Shown: positions 1 to 6,250, counted from the stretch's first letter. The stretch is 6,533 nt of DNA from Galbibacter sp035306585 (GCF_035306585.1 NZ_DATGNU010000127.1:1-6533), one strand, 5' to 3'. Numbers and translations: made by a program. The notes: generated by a model not told the origin, from the sequence alone.

Positions 1-75
1 ATAGCCTTCGGATGCCGTCCTATTCTTTTGTGGGCAGGTCTCTTGCTTTGAGATTTTCTGCGTTCTTCCGCTCAT
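1..75 (-). CDS. ltrA: Group II intron-encoded reverse transcriptase/maturase, N-terminal 25 residues (partial)
   Basis: The reading frame opens with ATG at 75-73 and stays open to the window edge, giving MSGRTQKISKQETCPQKNRT followed by ASEGY. I recall similar N-termini in IIC intron-encoded proteins. No reverse transcriptase motif is reached in these 25 residues, so the call depends on position: the frame starts in domain IV, just after domain III, where intron-encoded proteins begin. Such proteins bind the intron RNA, help it splice (maturase) and copy it into DNA at new sites; IIC versions lack the HNH endonuclease domain. An in-frame TGA at 99-97 lies upstream with no ATG, GTG or TTG between it and 75, so this is the only ordinary start. 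The best Shine-Dalgarno (100-105) is 24 bases away and better placed for the short ORF at 72-89. Confidence 0.8.
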   Translation of the reverse strand, partial: MSGRTQKISKQETCPQKNRTASEGY

Positions 76-89
76 ACGGTAACATTCAT
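72..89 (-). other. Five-codon leader ORF (MNVTV) overlapping the maturase start
   Basis: ATG at 89-87 opens MNVTV and stops at TGA 74-72. The stop overlaps the maturase ATG (75-73) as ATGA. The AAGGAG at 105-100 lies 10 bases before this ATG, which suits ribosome loading here rather than at the maturase start. The plain inference is translational coupling, with ribosomes finishing the short peptide and restarting on the maturase. Nothing suggests that the peptide itself has a function, and a chance five-codon ORF is possible. Confidence 0.45.
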
Positions 90-99
90 TTACTTCTCA

Positions 100-105
100 C
101 TCCTT
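100..105 (-). promoter_or_regulatory. Shine-Dalgarno sequence (AAGGAG) in intron domain IV
   Basis: The minus strand reads AAGGAG, strongly complementary to the 16S 3' end. It is 10 bases before the leader ATG at 89 and 24 before the maturase ATG at 75. The chromosomal genes in this window (trkA, trkH, the SLATT gene, menG, porT) have no comparable site, as expected for Bacteroidota, so this site belongs to the intron rather than to host style. Confidence 0.65.
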
Positions 106-108
106 AAA

Positions 109-163
109 GTTCAGTCCTTCCTTAAGTGAAGTCTACTTAAGTACTATGACGTCTGCTGACTTC
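109..163 (-). ncRNA. Intron domain III with AT-rich hairpin
   Basis: The minus strand carries AAGTCAGCAGACGTCATAG, a hairpin with perfect 6-bp arms TTAAGT/ACTTAA (140-135 and 127-122) around a 7-base loop, then GGAAGGACTGAAC ending at 109. The flanking blocks match the domain III strands of known IIC introns closely, while the hairpin tip is free to vary. Domain III acts as a catalytic effector of group II ribozymes. The preserved flanks argue that this part of the ribozyme is intact. Confidence 0.7.
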
Positions 164-213
164 TCACGGTAAGCTTTACTCCGTGTATCATACATTGTTT
201 CCACACGTCCATG
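164..213 (-). ncRNA. Probable intron domain II region with stem-loop
   Basis: Between the last conserved domain I block (ending at 214) and domain III (from 163) lies a variable stretch. It includes a hairpin at 185-165, with arms CACG/CGTG and GTAA/TTAC, an internal G-A interruption and a three-base AGC loop. By position it corresponds to domain II, which varies in length and sequence among group II introns. The domain limits are approximate. Confidence 0.5.
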
Positions 214-302
214 AGACCTCCCTAGGTAAGAACGATAACTTTCATCCCATATACCTGCTACATTTACCATGTTGTCTCCGAGCAGTATTGGACTTCGGTT
301 TG

Positions 303-306
303 ATCT
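303..306 (-). other. EBS1 (exon-binding site 1) of the intron
   Basis: The minus strand reads GCAGATCAAAC here, aligning with the EBS1 loop of the O. iheyensis IIC intron as I recall it. The AGAT core is perfectly complementary to ATCT, the last four bases of the 5' exon (512-509). Short IBS1-EBS1 pairings of this kind are typical for IIC introns. The match supports both the 5' splice site at 509/508 and a retained ability to recognise the exon. Confidence 0.65.
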
Positions 307-508
307 GCAACCTTATCCAGACAACTTTGGCCTTATACGTAGTTTCTGTCCGTCAGGCCAGGATTTTGCTTAATATTGCTCATTGTCCAATCGCAATAAT
401 CTTCAGATTCCACCTCGCGATGGACACCCTTGTTTTAGGCTAACACTTCCTACTGCTTGGGTGTGTTCGGGACTTACACCCTATAGATATCGTCCATGCA
501 AGGCGCAC

Positions 509-512
509 AGAT
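509..512 (-). other. IBS1 and 5' exon-intron junction
   Basis: The 5' exon ends ...TTTTAATCT and the intron begins GTGCGCC at 508. The terminal ATCT pairs fully with AGAT of EBS1 (306-303). The junction lies just past the T-run of the trkH terminator. Confidence 0.65.
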
Positions 513-541
513 TAAAAGCATACCCTACCGATGGTATGCTT
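513..541 (-). terminator. Rho-independent terminator of the trkA-trkH operon
   Basis: On the minus strand, 27 bases past the trkH stop codon, AAGCATACC pairs with GGTATGCTT around an 8-base loop (ATCGGTAG). The 3' arm runs into TTTTAA. Nine consecutive pairs and a short T-run make a credible intrinsic terminator. It is also the likely insertion signal for the class C intron that starts at 508; these introns are known to target the region just after terminator hairpins. Confidence 0.8.
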
Positions 542-567
542 CTTACTTTCATGGTGTATTATATTCT

Positions 568-2061
568 TTAGGCTCGTTTCCAAAAGTAAGGTGTAAAGAG
601 GATCAGCACCGTAAAGAGCTCCAACCTACCTAGCAACATTAAAAAGGCGCACCACCATTTCCCAAGGGCCGGCAACACATCGAAAGTAGCCAATGGATTC
701 AGAACGCCTAACCCTGGACCTACATTACCCAAGGAGCTTGCAGCACCACTGACAGCAGATTCAAAATCAAGCCCAAGCAAGCCTAAAACTAGGGAACCTA
801 TGATGAACATCAACATGTAGATAATGAAAAATCCAAGTATATTATAAATAATAGGTTCTTGAATAGTTCTTCCATTGTATCGAACGGGAATAATCGCATT
901 GGGATGAAGGGCCCGTTTAAACTCAAGAATTCCGTTTTTTATCATCAGTAAATGACGAACAACTTTAACGCCACCTGAGGTCGAACCTGCCGATCCTCCC
1001 AAAAACATTAATCCGAAAAACACAATGGTTAAAAAGGGCGTCCAATTACTAAAATCTGCGCTTACATATCCAGTGGTGGTGATAACAGAAATTACTTGGA
1101 AAAGCGCATGTCGAAATGCACTCTCAGTCTCTCCAAATACCATAGGATGATATGCACTCATGGCCACATCGGCTCTAAATAAAATAATTAATCCCGCCAC
1201 GAGTGAAACGCCACATACTAGAAAAAAATAGAACCTAAACTCGTGGTCTCTAATTACATTTAACAGTTTGCCTTTAAAAGCGTAATAACTCAACACAAAG
1301 TTCGTCCCTCCTAGAAACATAAAAAGCATACTTATGTACTGAATTAACGGATTGTTATTCCAATAAGCCATACTTAAATTCTTTGTTGAAAAACCTCCTG
1401 TAGAAACGGAAGTCAACCCATGATTAACGGCATCGAAAAAGCTCATCCCAGCCAAATTCAAAAACACTGTACAGGCTACCGTATATCCAAAATAGATATA
1501 CCACAATCTTTTGGCTGTATCTGTAATTCGGGGGTGAAGTTTATCTGCATTTGGCCCAGGTGCTTCAGCAGCAAACAACTGCATTCCCCCAATACCTAAA
1601 AGAGGTAAGATCGCCACGGCTAATACGATAAAGCCCATCCCTCCTATCCAATTGGTGATACTTCTCCAAAACAAAACGCCTTCTGGAAGCGACTCAATAT
1701 CTGTTAAGATAGTGGCCCCTGTGGTGGTATAACCACTCATTGACTCGAAGAATGCATTGGTTATACCTGGTATAGCTCCAGTAAATAAGTAGGGCAACAT
1801 CCCTGAGACAACCATAACAAACCATCCTAAGGTTACAATAAGATAACCATCGCGTTTTTTTATTTCTTTTTGATGTGCTTTGGTGATCATCATTAAAAGA
1901 AATCCAACAAGAAGTACTAAAATACCAGTAAAACTGAGGTCTTTTGTTACCCCATCTTCATAAATCCAACTAAACAGCGCAGAGAGCATCATAAATCCTC
2001 CATTACAGAGCAGAAGTAGCCCCATGAAATAGAAGATAATTTTAGCATTGAACCTTTTCAT
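568..2061 (-). CDS. trkH: Trk-type potassium uptake channel subunit TrkH
   Basis: This is an inner-membrane potassium translocating subunit of 497 residues, the usual length for TrkH. The four selectivity-filter repeats of the Trk/Ktr/HKT superfamily are visible: TTTGAT (112-117), STGGF (220-224), TTTGY (328-332) and SLGNVGPG (443-450), each between hydrophobic segments. A glycine-serine loop GGSAGSTSGG (355-364) marks the conserved intramembrane gating region, and LGRLELFTV (477-485) is the conserved C-terminal stretch. WRSITNWIGGMGFIV (132-146) is also typical. No filter glycine is missing. The start lies 3 bp after the trkA stop, so the two genes are cotranscribed and probably translationally linked. 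No Shine-Dalgarno is visible, as expected for Bacteroidota. Transcription should end at the hairpin near 513-541, immediately before the group II intron. The family assignment is secure. Confidence 0.97.
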   Translation of the reverse strand: MKRFNAKIIFYFMGLLLLCNGGFMMLSALFSWIYEDGVTKDLSFTGILVLLVGFLLMMITKAHQKEIKKRDGYLIVTLGWFVMVVSGMLPYLFTGAIPGITNAFFESMSGYTTTGATILTDIESLPEGVLFWRSITNWIGGMGFIVLAVAILPLLGIGGMQLFAAEAPGPNADKLHPRITDTAKRLWYIYFGYTVACTVFLNLAGMSFFDAVNHGLTSVSTGGFSTKNLSMAYWNNNPLIQYISMLFMFLGGTNFVLSYYAFKGKLLNVIRDHEFRFYFFLVCGVSLVAGLIILFRADVAMSAYHPMVFGETESAFRHALFQVISVITTTGYVSADFSNWTPFLTIVFFGLMFLGGSAGSTSGGVKVVRHLLMIKNGILEFKRALHPNAIIPVRYNGRTIQEPIIYNILGFFIIYMLMFIIGSLVLGLLGLDFESAVSGAASSLGNVGPGLGVLNPLATFDVLPALGKWWCAFLMLLGRLELFTVLILFTPYFWKRA

Positions 2062-2064
2062 TAA

Positions 2065-3414
2065 TTATTTAAATAGTTTCTCAATCTTGGAAATAGCTTC
2101 AGGTAAGCAACAAACCACTACACTATCTTCTTGCTGAATTACAAAGTCGCCAAGAGCAATGATCCCTTCTCCATTGCGAATAACACCTCCAATTGTTGCA
2201 GACCTAGGAAATTCTAAATCTCTAATTGCCTTACCAATAACATCACTTTTTGGCTTAGCAATAAACTCTAATAACTCGGCATTTAAATTATTTAGATTCG
2301 TCAAGGCTACCACCTCTCCTTCTCTTATATGTCTTGATATGGTATTTGCTGCTAGTAATTTTTTATTAATCAAAGTATCGATCCCTATAGAGTGGGACAA
2401 TTGAAAGTAATCAACATTTTCAACAAGCGCAATGGTTTTCTTAATATTCTTAGATTTGGCCATTAGACAGGACATAATATTGGTCTCTGCATTTTCAGTC
2501 ACCGCAATAAAGGCATCCATCGACGAAAGATCTTCTTCTTCCAAAAGTTCCAGATTACGACCATCTCCATTTATTACAAGTGCATTGGGCAATCTATCAG
2601 CTAAATTCAGTGCTCTATTGCGATCTTTCTCGACAAGTTTTACCCTAAATTTACTTTGACATAAATTTTGGGCTGTCTTTATTCCAACTTGGCTACCACC
2701 TAGGATCATCACATTTTTAATCTTCTTTCGCACCTGTCCAGTTAATTGATATAAATGGTCAACACCCTCTGGTAAGGTCACAAAATAAGCTTGGTCCCCT
2801 TCTTTGAATTCTACATCACCTCTTGGAATAATAGTGGTTTGGGTACCGGAGCGCTGAATGGCTATTGGCTGGAAATTAAGATCAGGAAAAATACTAGCAG
2901 CCTCTTGGACTGTTTTTCCTACAAATGGCGCCGTTTGCTGCAACGTTGTTCCGACCATAATCAATGCCCCTCCCTCAAATTCATAGGTATCGTTGAATGC
3001 AGATTCATCGAGCAATAGCTCAATTTCTTCTGAAGCCAGCATCTCTGGTGATATTAATTCATCGATCCCGAGTTGCTCGAATTTTACCTCTTCTTTATTG
3101 TGAATATATTCAGTATTGGAAATTCTAGCGATTGTTCGTTTACACCCCAATTGTTTTGCCAGAAGACAAAGCGTAATATTGGTAGCTTGAGAAGCGGTAA
3201 CGCCTATCATTAAATCCGAAGTTGCCACTTGCGCCTCCTTTAGAATTGAAATCGATGTCGCATCACCTTTTAAAACCTTGATATCTAAATTCTTCTCAGC
3301 TATACTGAGACTATCCGCATCAGTATCTATCAAAGTTATATTTTGAGATTCCAATGACAGTAATTTTGCCAAGTGGAACCCAATCTCTCCAGCTCCAGCA
3401 ATAATAATTCTCAT
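2065..3414 (-). CDS. trkA: Trk potassium transporter regulatory subunit TrkA (tandem RCK)
   Basis: This is a cytosolic, membrane-associated gating subunit that binds nucleotides (NAD(H), ATP/ADP in studied homologues) and controls TrkH. At 449 residues it has the full tandem form, RCK_N-RCK_C twice. The first Rossmann domain has GAGEIG (7-12), the acidic end of strand 2 in LIDTD (28-32) and KGD (49-51). The second has GGSQVG (239-244), VEKD (261-264) and NGDG (282-285). The two C-terminal ligand-binding subdomains span roughly 140-225 and 368-449. Both glycine-rich motifs are intact. It is the first gene of the trkA-trkH pair. A TATCTTTG box 25-32 bp upstream supports the chosen start. Its neighbour upstream, the SLATT gene, is 115 bp away on the same strand. 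Confidence 0.97.
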   Translation of the reverse strand: MRIIIAGAGEIGFHLAKLLSLESQNITLIDTDADSLSIAEKNLDIKVLKGDATSISILKEAQVATSDLMIGVTASQATNITLCLLAKQLGCKRTIARISNTEYIHNKEEVKFEQLGIDELISPEMLASEEIELLLDESAFNDTYEFEGGALIMVGTTLQQTAPFVGKTVQEAASIFPDLNFQPIAIQRSGTQTTIIPRGDVEFKEGDQAYFVTLPEGVDHLYQLTGQVRKKIKNVMILGGSQVGIKTAQNLCQSKFRVKLVEKDRNRALNLADRLPNALVINGDGRNLELLEEEDLSSMDAFIAVTENAETNIMSCLMAKSKNIKKTIALVENVDYFQLSHSIGIDTLINKKLLAANTISRHIREGEVVALTNLNNLNAELLEFIAKPKSDVIGKAIRDLEFPRSATIGGVIRNGEGIIALGDFVIQQEDSVVVCCLPEAISKIEKLFK

Positions 3415-3438
3415 AGCTTACAGTAAACAATTTCTCTG

Positions 3439-3446
3439 CAAAGATA
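3439..3446 (-). promoter_or_regulatory. Candidate -7 box of the trkA-trkH promoter
   Basis: The minus strand reads TATCTTTG, a full match to the Bacteroidota -7 element TAnnTTTG, ending 24 bp before the trkA ATG. No clear TTG-type -33 element lies 17-23 bp further upstream, so the promoter is a candidate. If real, the potassium operon has its own promoter and a leader of about 20 bases. Confidence 0.5.
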
Positions 3447-3529
3447 TATTAAATACCTGTAGTTACTAGAGAAAGCCTTTCTAAATTCAAGTAGCCTTCC
3501 ATGGGATTGCCTCTTTGTTAAAGCCATGG

Positions 3530-4438
3530 TTATATGAGGATCTCCTGCCTATCTCTTTCTGCACCTGGAATTAACCAAAAAGCATGAGGGCCGGAAATTA
3601 ATTTTTCGGTATCTTTCACAAAGTCAGCCAACTCAGATTCCAGGGCAACATCGTCTAATGCTCGCTGTACTATCTCAAGTTCTTTTGATCTCAGGGTGTA
3701 GTGTTGTTTCTTTTCAAGATTCCTTGGAAGTTCCAACCAGCTAACAATCGAAGAAAGCAGCATGGTGACAAGCGCAATGATGCTCCAATTTTGGCTGATG
3801 TCTAGAAATAAAAAACTAGTAGCAATGAGCGCAAAAATTTGAGCCATAATCAAGTTCAAAAACCAAAGCTTGTATTTCTGATGATGTTCTATAGCCTTTT
3901 TGAAGTAATGATCATACAACGATCGGATCCTTTTCTCGGCATAGTAGTTCTTTTTGAATTCGAAAGAAGCCTCTCTGAGTGCTAACATTTTAGGTGTTAC
4001 CGCTTGTTGTTTTAACATAATGGGGGTTAACTGTGGGCCAAGCTCTTCAAAGCTTTCGGCAATTCGCTTGATTCGGTTTTCAAATACTAATTTTAATTCA
4101 GCGGTGTTAGTGTGTAGGCTAAACTCACCTGCGCCCATTATAAATTGCCACGTAACACTTTTACAGGAAGCCTTTAGACTGAGGATATTCTGGGCAATTT
4201 GATCATAGTTTTTATATTGCAAAATCAAGGCCAAAATCAAACTTAAGGCAAGTAGTAAACCAACAATGCCATAGACCGCCTCTAAACCTCCAACGTGATC
4301 AAATGTAAATAAGGCAACAACTACTGCGAGTACCAATAGCAGTACTGCAGATCGCTTGATCGTCTTATAATACCCCTGATATCGTACCGCTGTATTAGCA
4401 GCCGTTTGAAAATAATTCGGAAAATCCCTGAAGTCCAT
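3530..4438 (-). CDS. Tandem SLATT (DUF4231-like) four-helix membrane protein
   Basis: The protein has 302 residues in two similar halves. Each half has a polar amphipathic lead-in, a pair of membrane helices (about 30-46 and 55-74; about 191-213 and 217-235) and a long soluble helix. After the first pair, LKASCKSVTWQFIMGAGEFS (88-107) resembles the conserved segment after the hairpin in DUF4231/SLATT proteins. The C-terminus, SELADFVKDTEKLISGPHAF (268-287) followed by W288, resembles the SLATT ending where a 'FV..aE..iS.EH..W' pattern is usual. I read it as a SLATT_3-SLATT_1 fusion, a known arrangement of about 300 residues. SLATT domains (SMODS- and SLOG-associating 2TM effectors) were proposed by comparative genomics to be membrane effectors of nucleotide-signalling conflict systems. 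No cyclase, SLOG or other partner is visible here, so function is open. There is no signal peptide. No terminator separates it clearly from trkA. Confidence 0.65.
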   Translation of the reverse strand: MDFRDFPNYFQTAANTAVRYQGYYKTIKRSAVLLLVLAVVVALFTFDHVGGLEAVYGIVGLLLALSLILALILQYKNYDQIAQNILSLKASCKSVTWQFIMGAGEFSLHTNTAELKLVFENRIKRIAESFEELGPQLTPIMLKQQAVTPKMLALREASFEFKKNYYAEKRIRSLYDHYFKKAIEHHQKYKLWFLNLIMAQIFALIATSFLFLDISQNWSIIALVTMLLSSIVSWLELPRNLEKKQHYTLRSKELEIVQRALDDVALESELADFVKDTEKLISGPHAFWLIPGAERDRQEILI

Positions 4439-4514
4439 AATCTCAGTACATAGTTTAGTTTGTGGTCTAGAGGTTGCTTAGAGGGTTATCAGTGTAGTTC
4501 ACAGCTTGTCATTG

Positions 4515-4544
4515 CAATACTACATTTTATTCAGATTTTTCAAA
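4515..4544 (-). promoter_or_regulatory. Candidate promoter of the SLATT gene
   Basis: On the minus strand, TTTG (4544-4541) is followed after 18 bp by TAGTATTG (4522-4515). This fits the Bacteroidota TTTG / TAnnTTTG pattern with one mismatch in the -7 box. It would give a leader of roughly 70 bases before the ATG at 4438. Such patterns can arise by chance in AT-rich DNA. Confidence 0.35.
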
Positions 4545-4725
4545 ATAACATAAATTAACCCAAAGTATCACAAAGAAATCCGCAAACGGGTAAAATATTC
4601 GTTTTGTAACCTATCTAATGATCAATAAGTATTTATAGCGGTATCTTGGAACACGCTACTGCGAATCATAAGAATCCTAGGCTTCTAGAAAAAAAATAAT
4701 TAAAATTTAAAATCAAGCTTCCATC

Positions 4726-4755
4726 TTTAGGGATGAATTGTAAATAGTATATTTG
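4726..4755 (+). promoter_or_regulatory. Candidate promoter of menG-porT
   Basis: TATATTTG at 4748-4755 matches the Bacteroidota -7 consensus TAnnTTTG in full. TTTA at 4726-4729, 18 bp upstream, is a one-mismatch -33 element. The box ends 13 bp before the menG ATG, so the leader would be very short (under about 10 bases). This supports the chosen menG start. Confidence 0.6.
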
Positions 4756-4768
4756 CAAAAAATTAAGC

Positions 4769-5500
4769 ATGTCAAAAAAGGTTACGCCCTATAAAGATTC
4801 TTCTTTAGGAAAAAAACAACAGGTTACCCAGATGTTCGATACAATTTCTGGTAATTATGATGGTTTAAATCGTGTGATTTCATTCGGTATCGATATTAAA
4901 TGGCGAAAAAAAGTGGTAAAGATGGTTCATGCCACACAACCACAATCCATCTTAGACATTGCTACAGGCACGGGTGATTTAGCTATAAATCTTGCATCTG
5001 AAACACATGCTCTAAGAATAGTAGGACTGGATATCTCCGCAGGTATGCTTGAGATTGGAAAGCAAAAAGTCAGGGATAAAAACCTAAACAACCGTATTGA
5101 AATGGTTCTAGGCGATAGTGAGCAACTTCCTTTTGATGACAACAGTTTTGATGCCATCACAGTGGCTTTTGGTGTTAGAAATTTCGAAGATCTTGAAAAA
5201 GGGTTGGCTGAGATTTATAGGGTATTGAAAAAGGACGGTACATTTGTGGTTCTAGAAACATCTGTTCCAACAAAAACTCCTTTTAAGCAAGGATACAACC
5301 TTTATACAAAACATTTGTTACCTCTAATTGGTAAGCTCTTTTCTAAAGACCAATCTGCCTATGCGTATTTATCGGAGTCCGCTTCTGTCTTCCCTTATGG
5401 AAAGGCCTTTAACGATATTCTGACAAAGGTTGGATTTAGTAGAGCTGCGGATTATCCACAAACTTTAGGTGTCGCAACGATCTACCAATCGTATAAATAA
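4769..5500 (+). CDS. menG: Demethylmenaquinone methyltransferase (MenG/UbiE family)
   Basis: This class I SAM-dependent methyltransferase catalyses C-methylation of demethylmenaquinol to menaquinol, the last step of menaquinone synthesis. Database names usually read 'bifunctional ... UbiE', but Bacteroidota generally make menaquinone, so the Men role is the likely one. The length of 243 residues is normal. The UbiE signature 1 region, YDGLNRVISFGIDIKW, spans 30-45. SAM motif I is LDIATGTGD (62-70), the acidic end of strand 2 is D88 in GLDIS, and GDSEQLPF (115-122) follows. The second UbiE signature, RVLKKDGTFVVLETS, covers 151-165. SESASVFPYG (202-211) is the conserved C-terminal segment. The signature 1 histidine is Asp42 here, which I recall as common in this phylum. 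porT follows 33 bp downstream without a terminator, so the two are probably cotranscribed. Confidence 0.95.
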   Translation: MSKKVTPYKDSSLGKKQQVTQMFDTISGNYDGLNRVISFGIDIKWRKKVVKMVHATQPQSILDIATGTGDLAINLASETHALRIVGLDISAGMLEIGKQKVRDKNLNNRIEMVLGDSEQLPFDDNSFDAITVAFGVRNFEDLEKGLAEIYRVLKKDGTFVVLETSVPTKTPFKQGYNLYTKHLLPLIGKLFSKDQSAYAYLSESASVFPYGKAFNDILTKVGFSRAADYPQTLGVATIYQSYK

Positions 5501-5533
5501 CTATATTGTAAAGCAGAAAAACCAACCCCTTAA

Positions 5534-6250
5534 ATGAAAACGTTACTTTTCAGTTTACTATTGACAATAAGCGGCCTTACAACATTGGAGGCTCAGATTA
5601 ATGAAAACCCTATTTTAAATCTCGAAAACGAGGATAAAAAAAGACTAAATTGGGGATATTATTTGGGCTTTAATCAGTATGATTTCAAAGTCGATTATAA
5701 GTATCATGATTATTCCACGTGGTATATGGCCGATCAAATGCTTACATCAAAGAGTTTAGGATTTAATGTTGGGCTAATTGGTGAACTTCGATTAAACGAT
5801 TACCTTGATGTTCGACTAGAGCCAGGGCTTTATTACAATCAAAGAGATGTGGGATTTAAAAATCTACTAGATAATTCCTCGAAAATTGTACCAGTAAAAT
5901 CCACTTATATCCATATTCCATTACTTTTAAAGGTAAGTACAAAACGACTAGGCAACATTAAACCTTATGTAGTTGGTGGAGTAGCCACTTCCTTTAACCT
6001 TAGTAGTAATAATGGAAATACACAAAATATTACCAATGGAGTACTCTCCATGAGGAAAAGCAATTACTATTGGGAGGTTGGTTTCGGCATTGACTTCTAT
6101 CTTAGATATTTCAAATTTTCTCCGTCTATTAGAGGATCCTTTGCTTTTCAAGATGAAATCACACTCGACAAAGCAGGAGATGACCCGTTCTTAGGAAATG
6201 TGAAAGCCACTTATTCTAGAGCCATTTTCGTGAACTTCACCTTTGAATAA
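5534..6250 (+). CDS. porT: PorT, outer-membrane beta-barrel protein of type IX secretion
   Basis: PorT is an integral outer-membrane protein required for type IX secretion; its loss blocks gingipain export in Porphyromonas and gliding motility in Flavobacterium (SprT). The 238 residues begin with a Sec signal peptide (MKTLLFSLLLTISGLTTLEA, probable cut after Ala20). The mature part alternates polar and hydrophobic or aromatic residues as in transmembrane strands: LNWGYYLGFNQYDFKVDY (38-55), LGFNVGLIGELRLNDY (75-90), VRLEPGLYYNQRDVGF (93-108), TYIHIPLLLKVSTKRL (124-139), YWEVGFGIDFYL (179-190) and a final IFVNFTFE strand (231-238). The LNWGYYLGFN, KSTYIH and KPYVVGG blocks are ones I associate with flavobacterial PorT. 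Position after menG and before a convergent TrmH gene supports the name over a generic 'outer membrane beta-barrel protein'. An A-rich start region without Shine-Dalgarno fits the phylum. Confidence 0.88.
   Translation: MKTLLFSLLLTISGLTTLEAQINENPILNLENEDKKRLNWGYYLGFNQYDFKVDYKYHDYSTWYMADQMLTSKSLGFNVGLIGELRLNDYLDVRLEPGLYYNQRDVGFKNLLDNSSKIVPVKSTYIHIPLLLKVSTKRLGNIKPYVVGGVATSFNLSSNNGNTQNITNGVLSMRKSNYYWEVGFGIDFYLRYFKFSPSIRGSFAFQDEITLDKAGDDPFLGNVKATYSRAIFVNFTFE

Larger units (their letters stand above)
1..508 (-). mobile_element. Group II intron, bacterial class C (IIC), 5' part only
   Basis: Read on the minus strand, the segment begins GTGCGCC at 508, fitting the group II 5' consensus GUGYG. It then follows, from memory, the architecture of the crystallised Oceanobacillus iheyensis IIC intron: AGGGTGTAAGTCCCGAAC at 482-465, a conserved domain I block at 432-401 (AAGGGTGTCC ... 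GGAATCTGAAG), an EBS1 loop at 303-306, a CTTACCTAGGGAGGTCT block at 230-214, and a domain III block at 163-109 (AAGTCAGCAGACGTCATAG, then GGAAGGACTGAAC). Domain IV holds the start of the maturase gene. Domains V and VI, the 3' splice site and most of the maturase lie beyond position 1, so completeness and activity cannot be judged. The element sits directly after the trkH terminator hairpin and in the same orientation, which is the IIC target preference. Recognition as a group II intron is firm; the class assignment rests on remembered similarity plus the insertion site. Confidence 0.93.
4439..4768. other. Divergent intergenic region between the SLATT gene and menG
   Basis: These 330 bp hold no credible coding frame and no RNA gene that I recognise. 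I see candidate promoters facing each way (see the separate entries at 4515-4544 and 4726-4755). There is also an AT-rich run at about 4687-4713 upstream of the menG promoter, which could act as an UP-like element, and a near-perfect 16-base palindrome centred on CTAG at 4671-4686. The stretch at 4550-4670 holds nothing I can name. Confidence 0.7.

Noticed and set aside
183..571. Two overlapping plus-strand frames (183-443 and 383-571) that could be annotated as small hypothetical proteins
   Set aside because: They lie antisense to the conserved domain I RNA of the group II intron. Their peptide pattern, such as RFHLAMDTL, is simply the complement of conserved ribozyme sequence, a known source of spurious hypothetical proteins.
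2159..3018. Plus-strand frames of 75-81 codons inside trkA
   Set aside because: They are antisense shadows of a well-supported gene, with no recognisable domain and no start context.
3499..3529. Two CCATGG copies flanking 19 bp, considered as a terminator for the SLATT gene
   Set aside because: The possible stem is only 6 bp, the repeat is itself palindromic, and no T-run follows on either strand.
3954..4202. An 82-codon plus-strand frame inside the SLATT gene
   Set aside because: It is a shadow of the minus-strand gene, without recognisable features.
1..4438. Idea that the intron reverse transcriptase and the SLATT protein form one RT-plus-effector defence system
   Set aside because: They are about 3.5 kb apart, separated by a complete trk operon and a terminator, and the reverse transcriptase belongs to a self-sufficient intron placed at its usual target type.
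3440..4768. Search for tRNA, riboswitch or CRISPR repeats in the intergenic stretches
   Set aside because: No cloverleaf, known riboswitch core or regularly spaced repeats were seen by eye.
4927..5160. A 77-codon minus-strand frame inside menG
   Set aside because: It is antisense to conserved SAM-binding motifs; menG explains the sequence.
5948..6151. A 67-codon minus-strand frame inside porT
   Set aside because: It is antisense to the beta-barrel gene, without domain or start signals.
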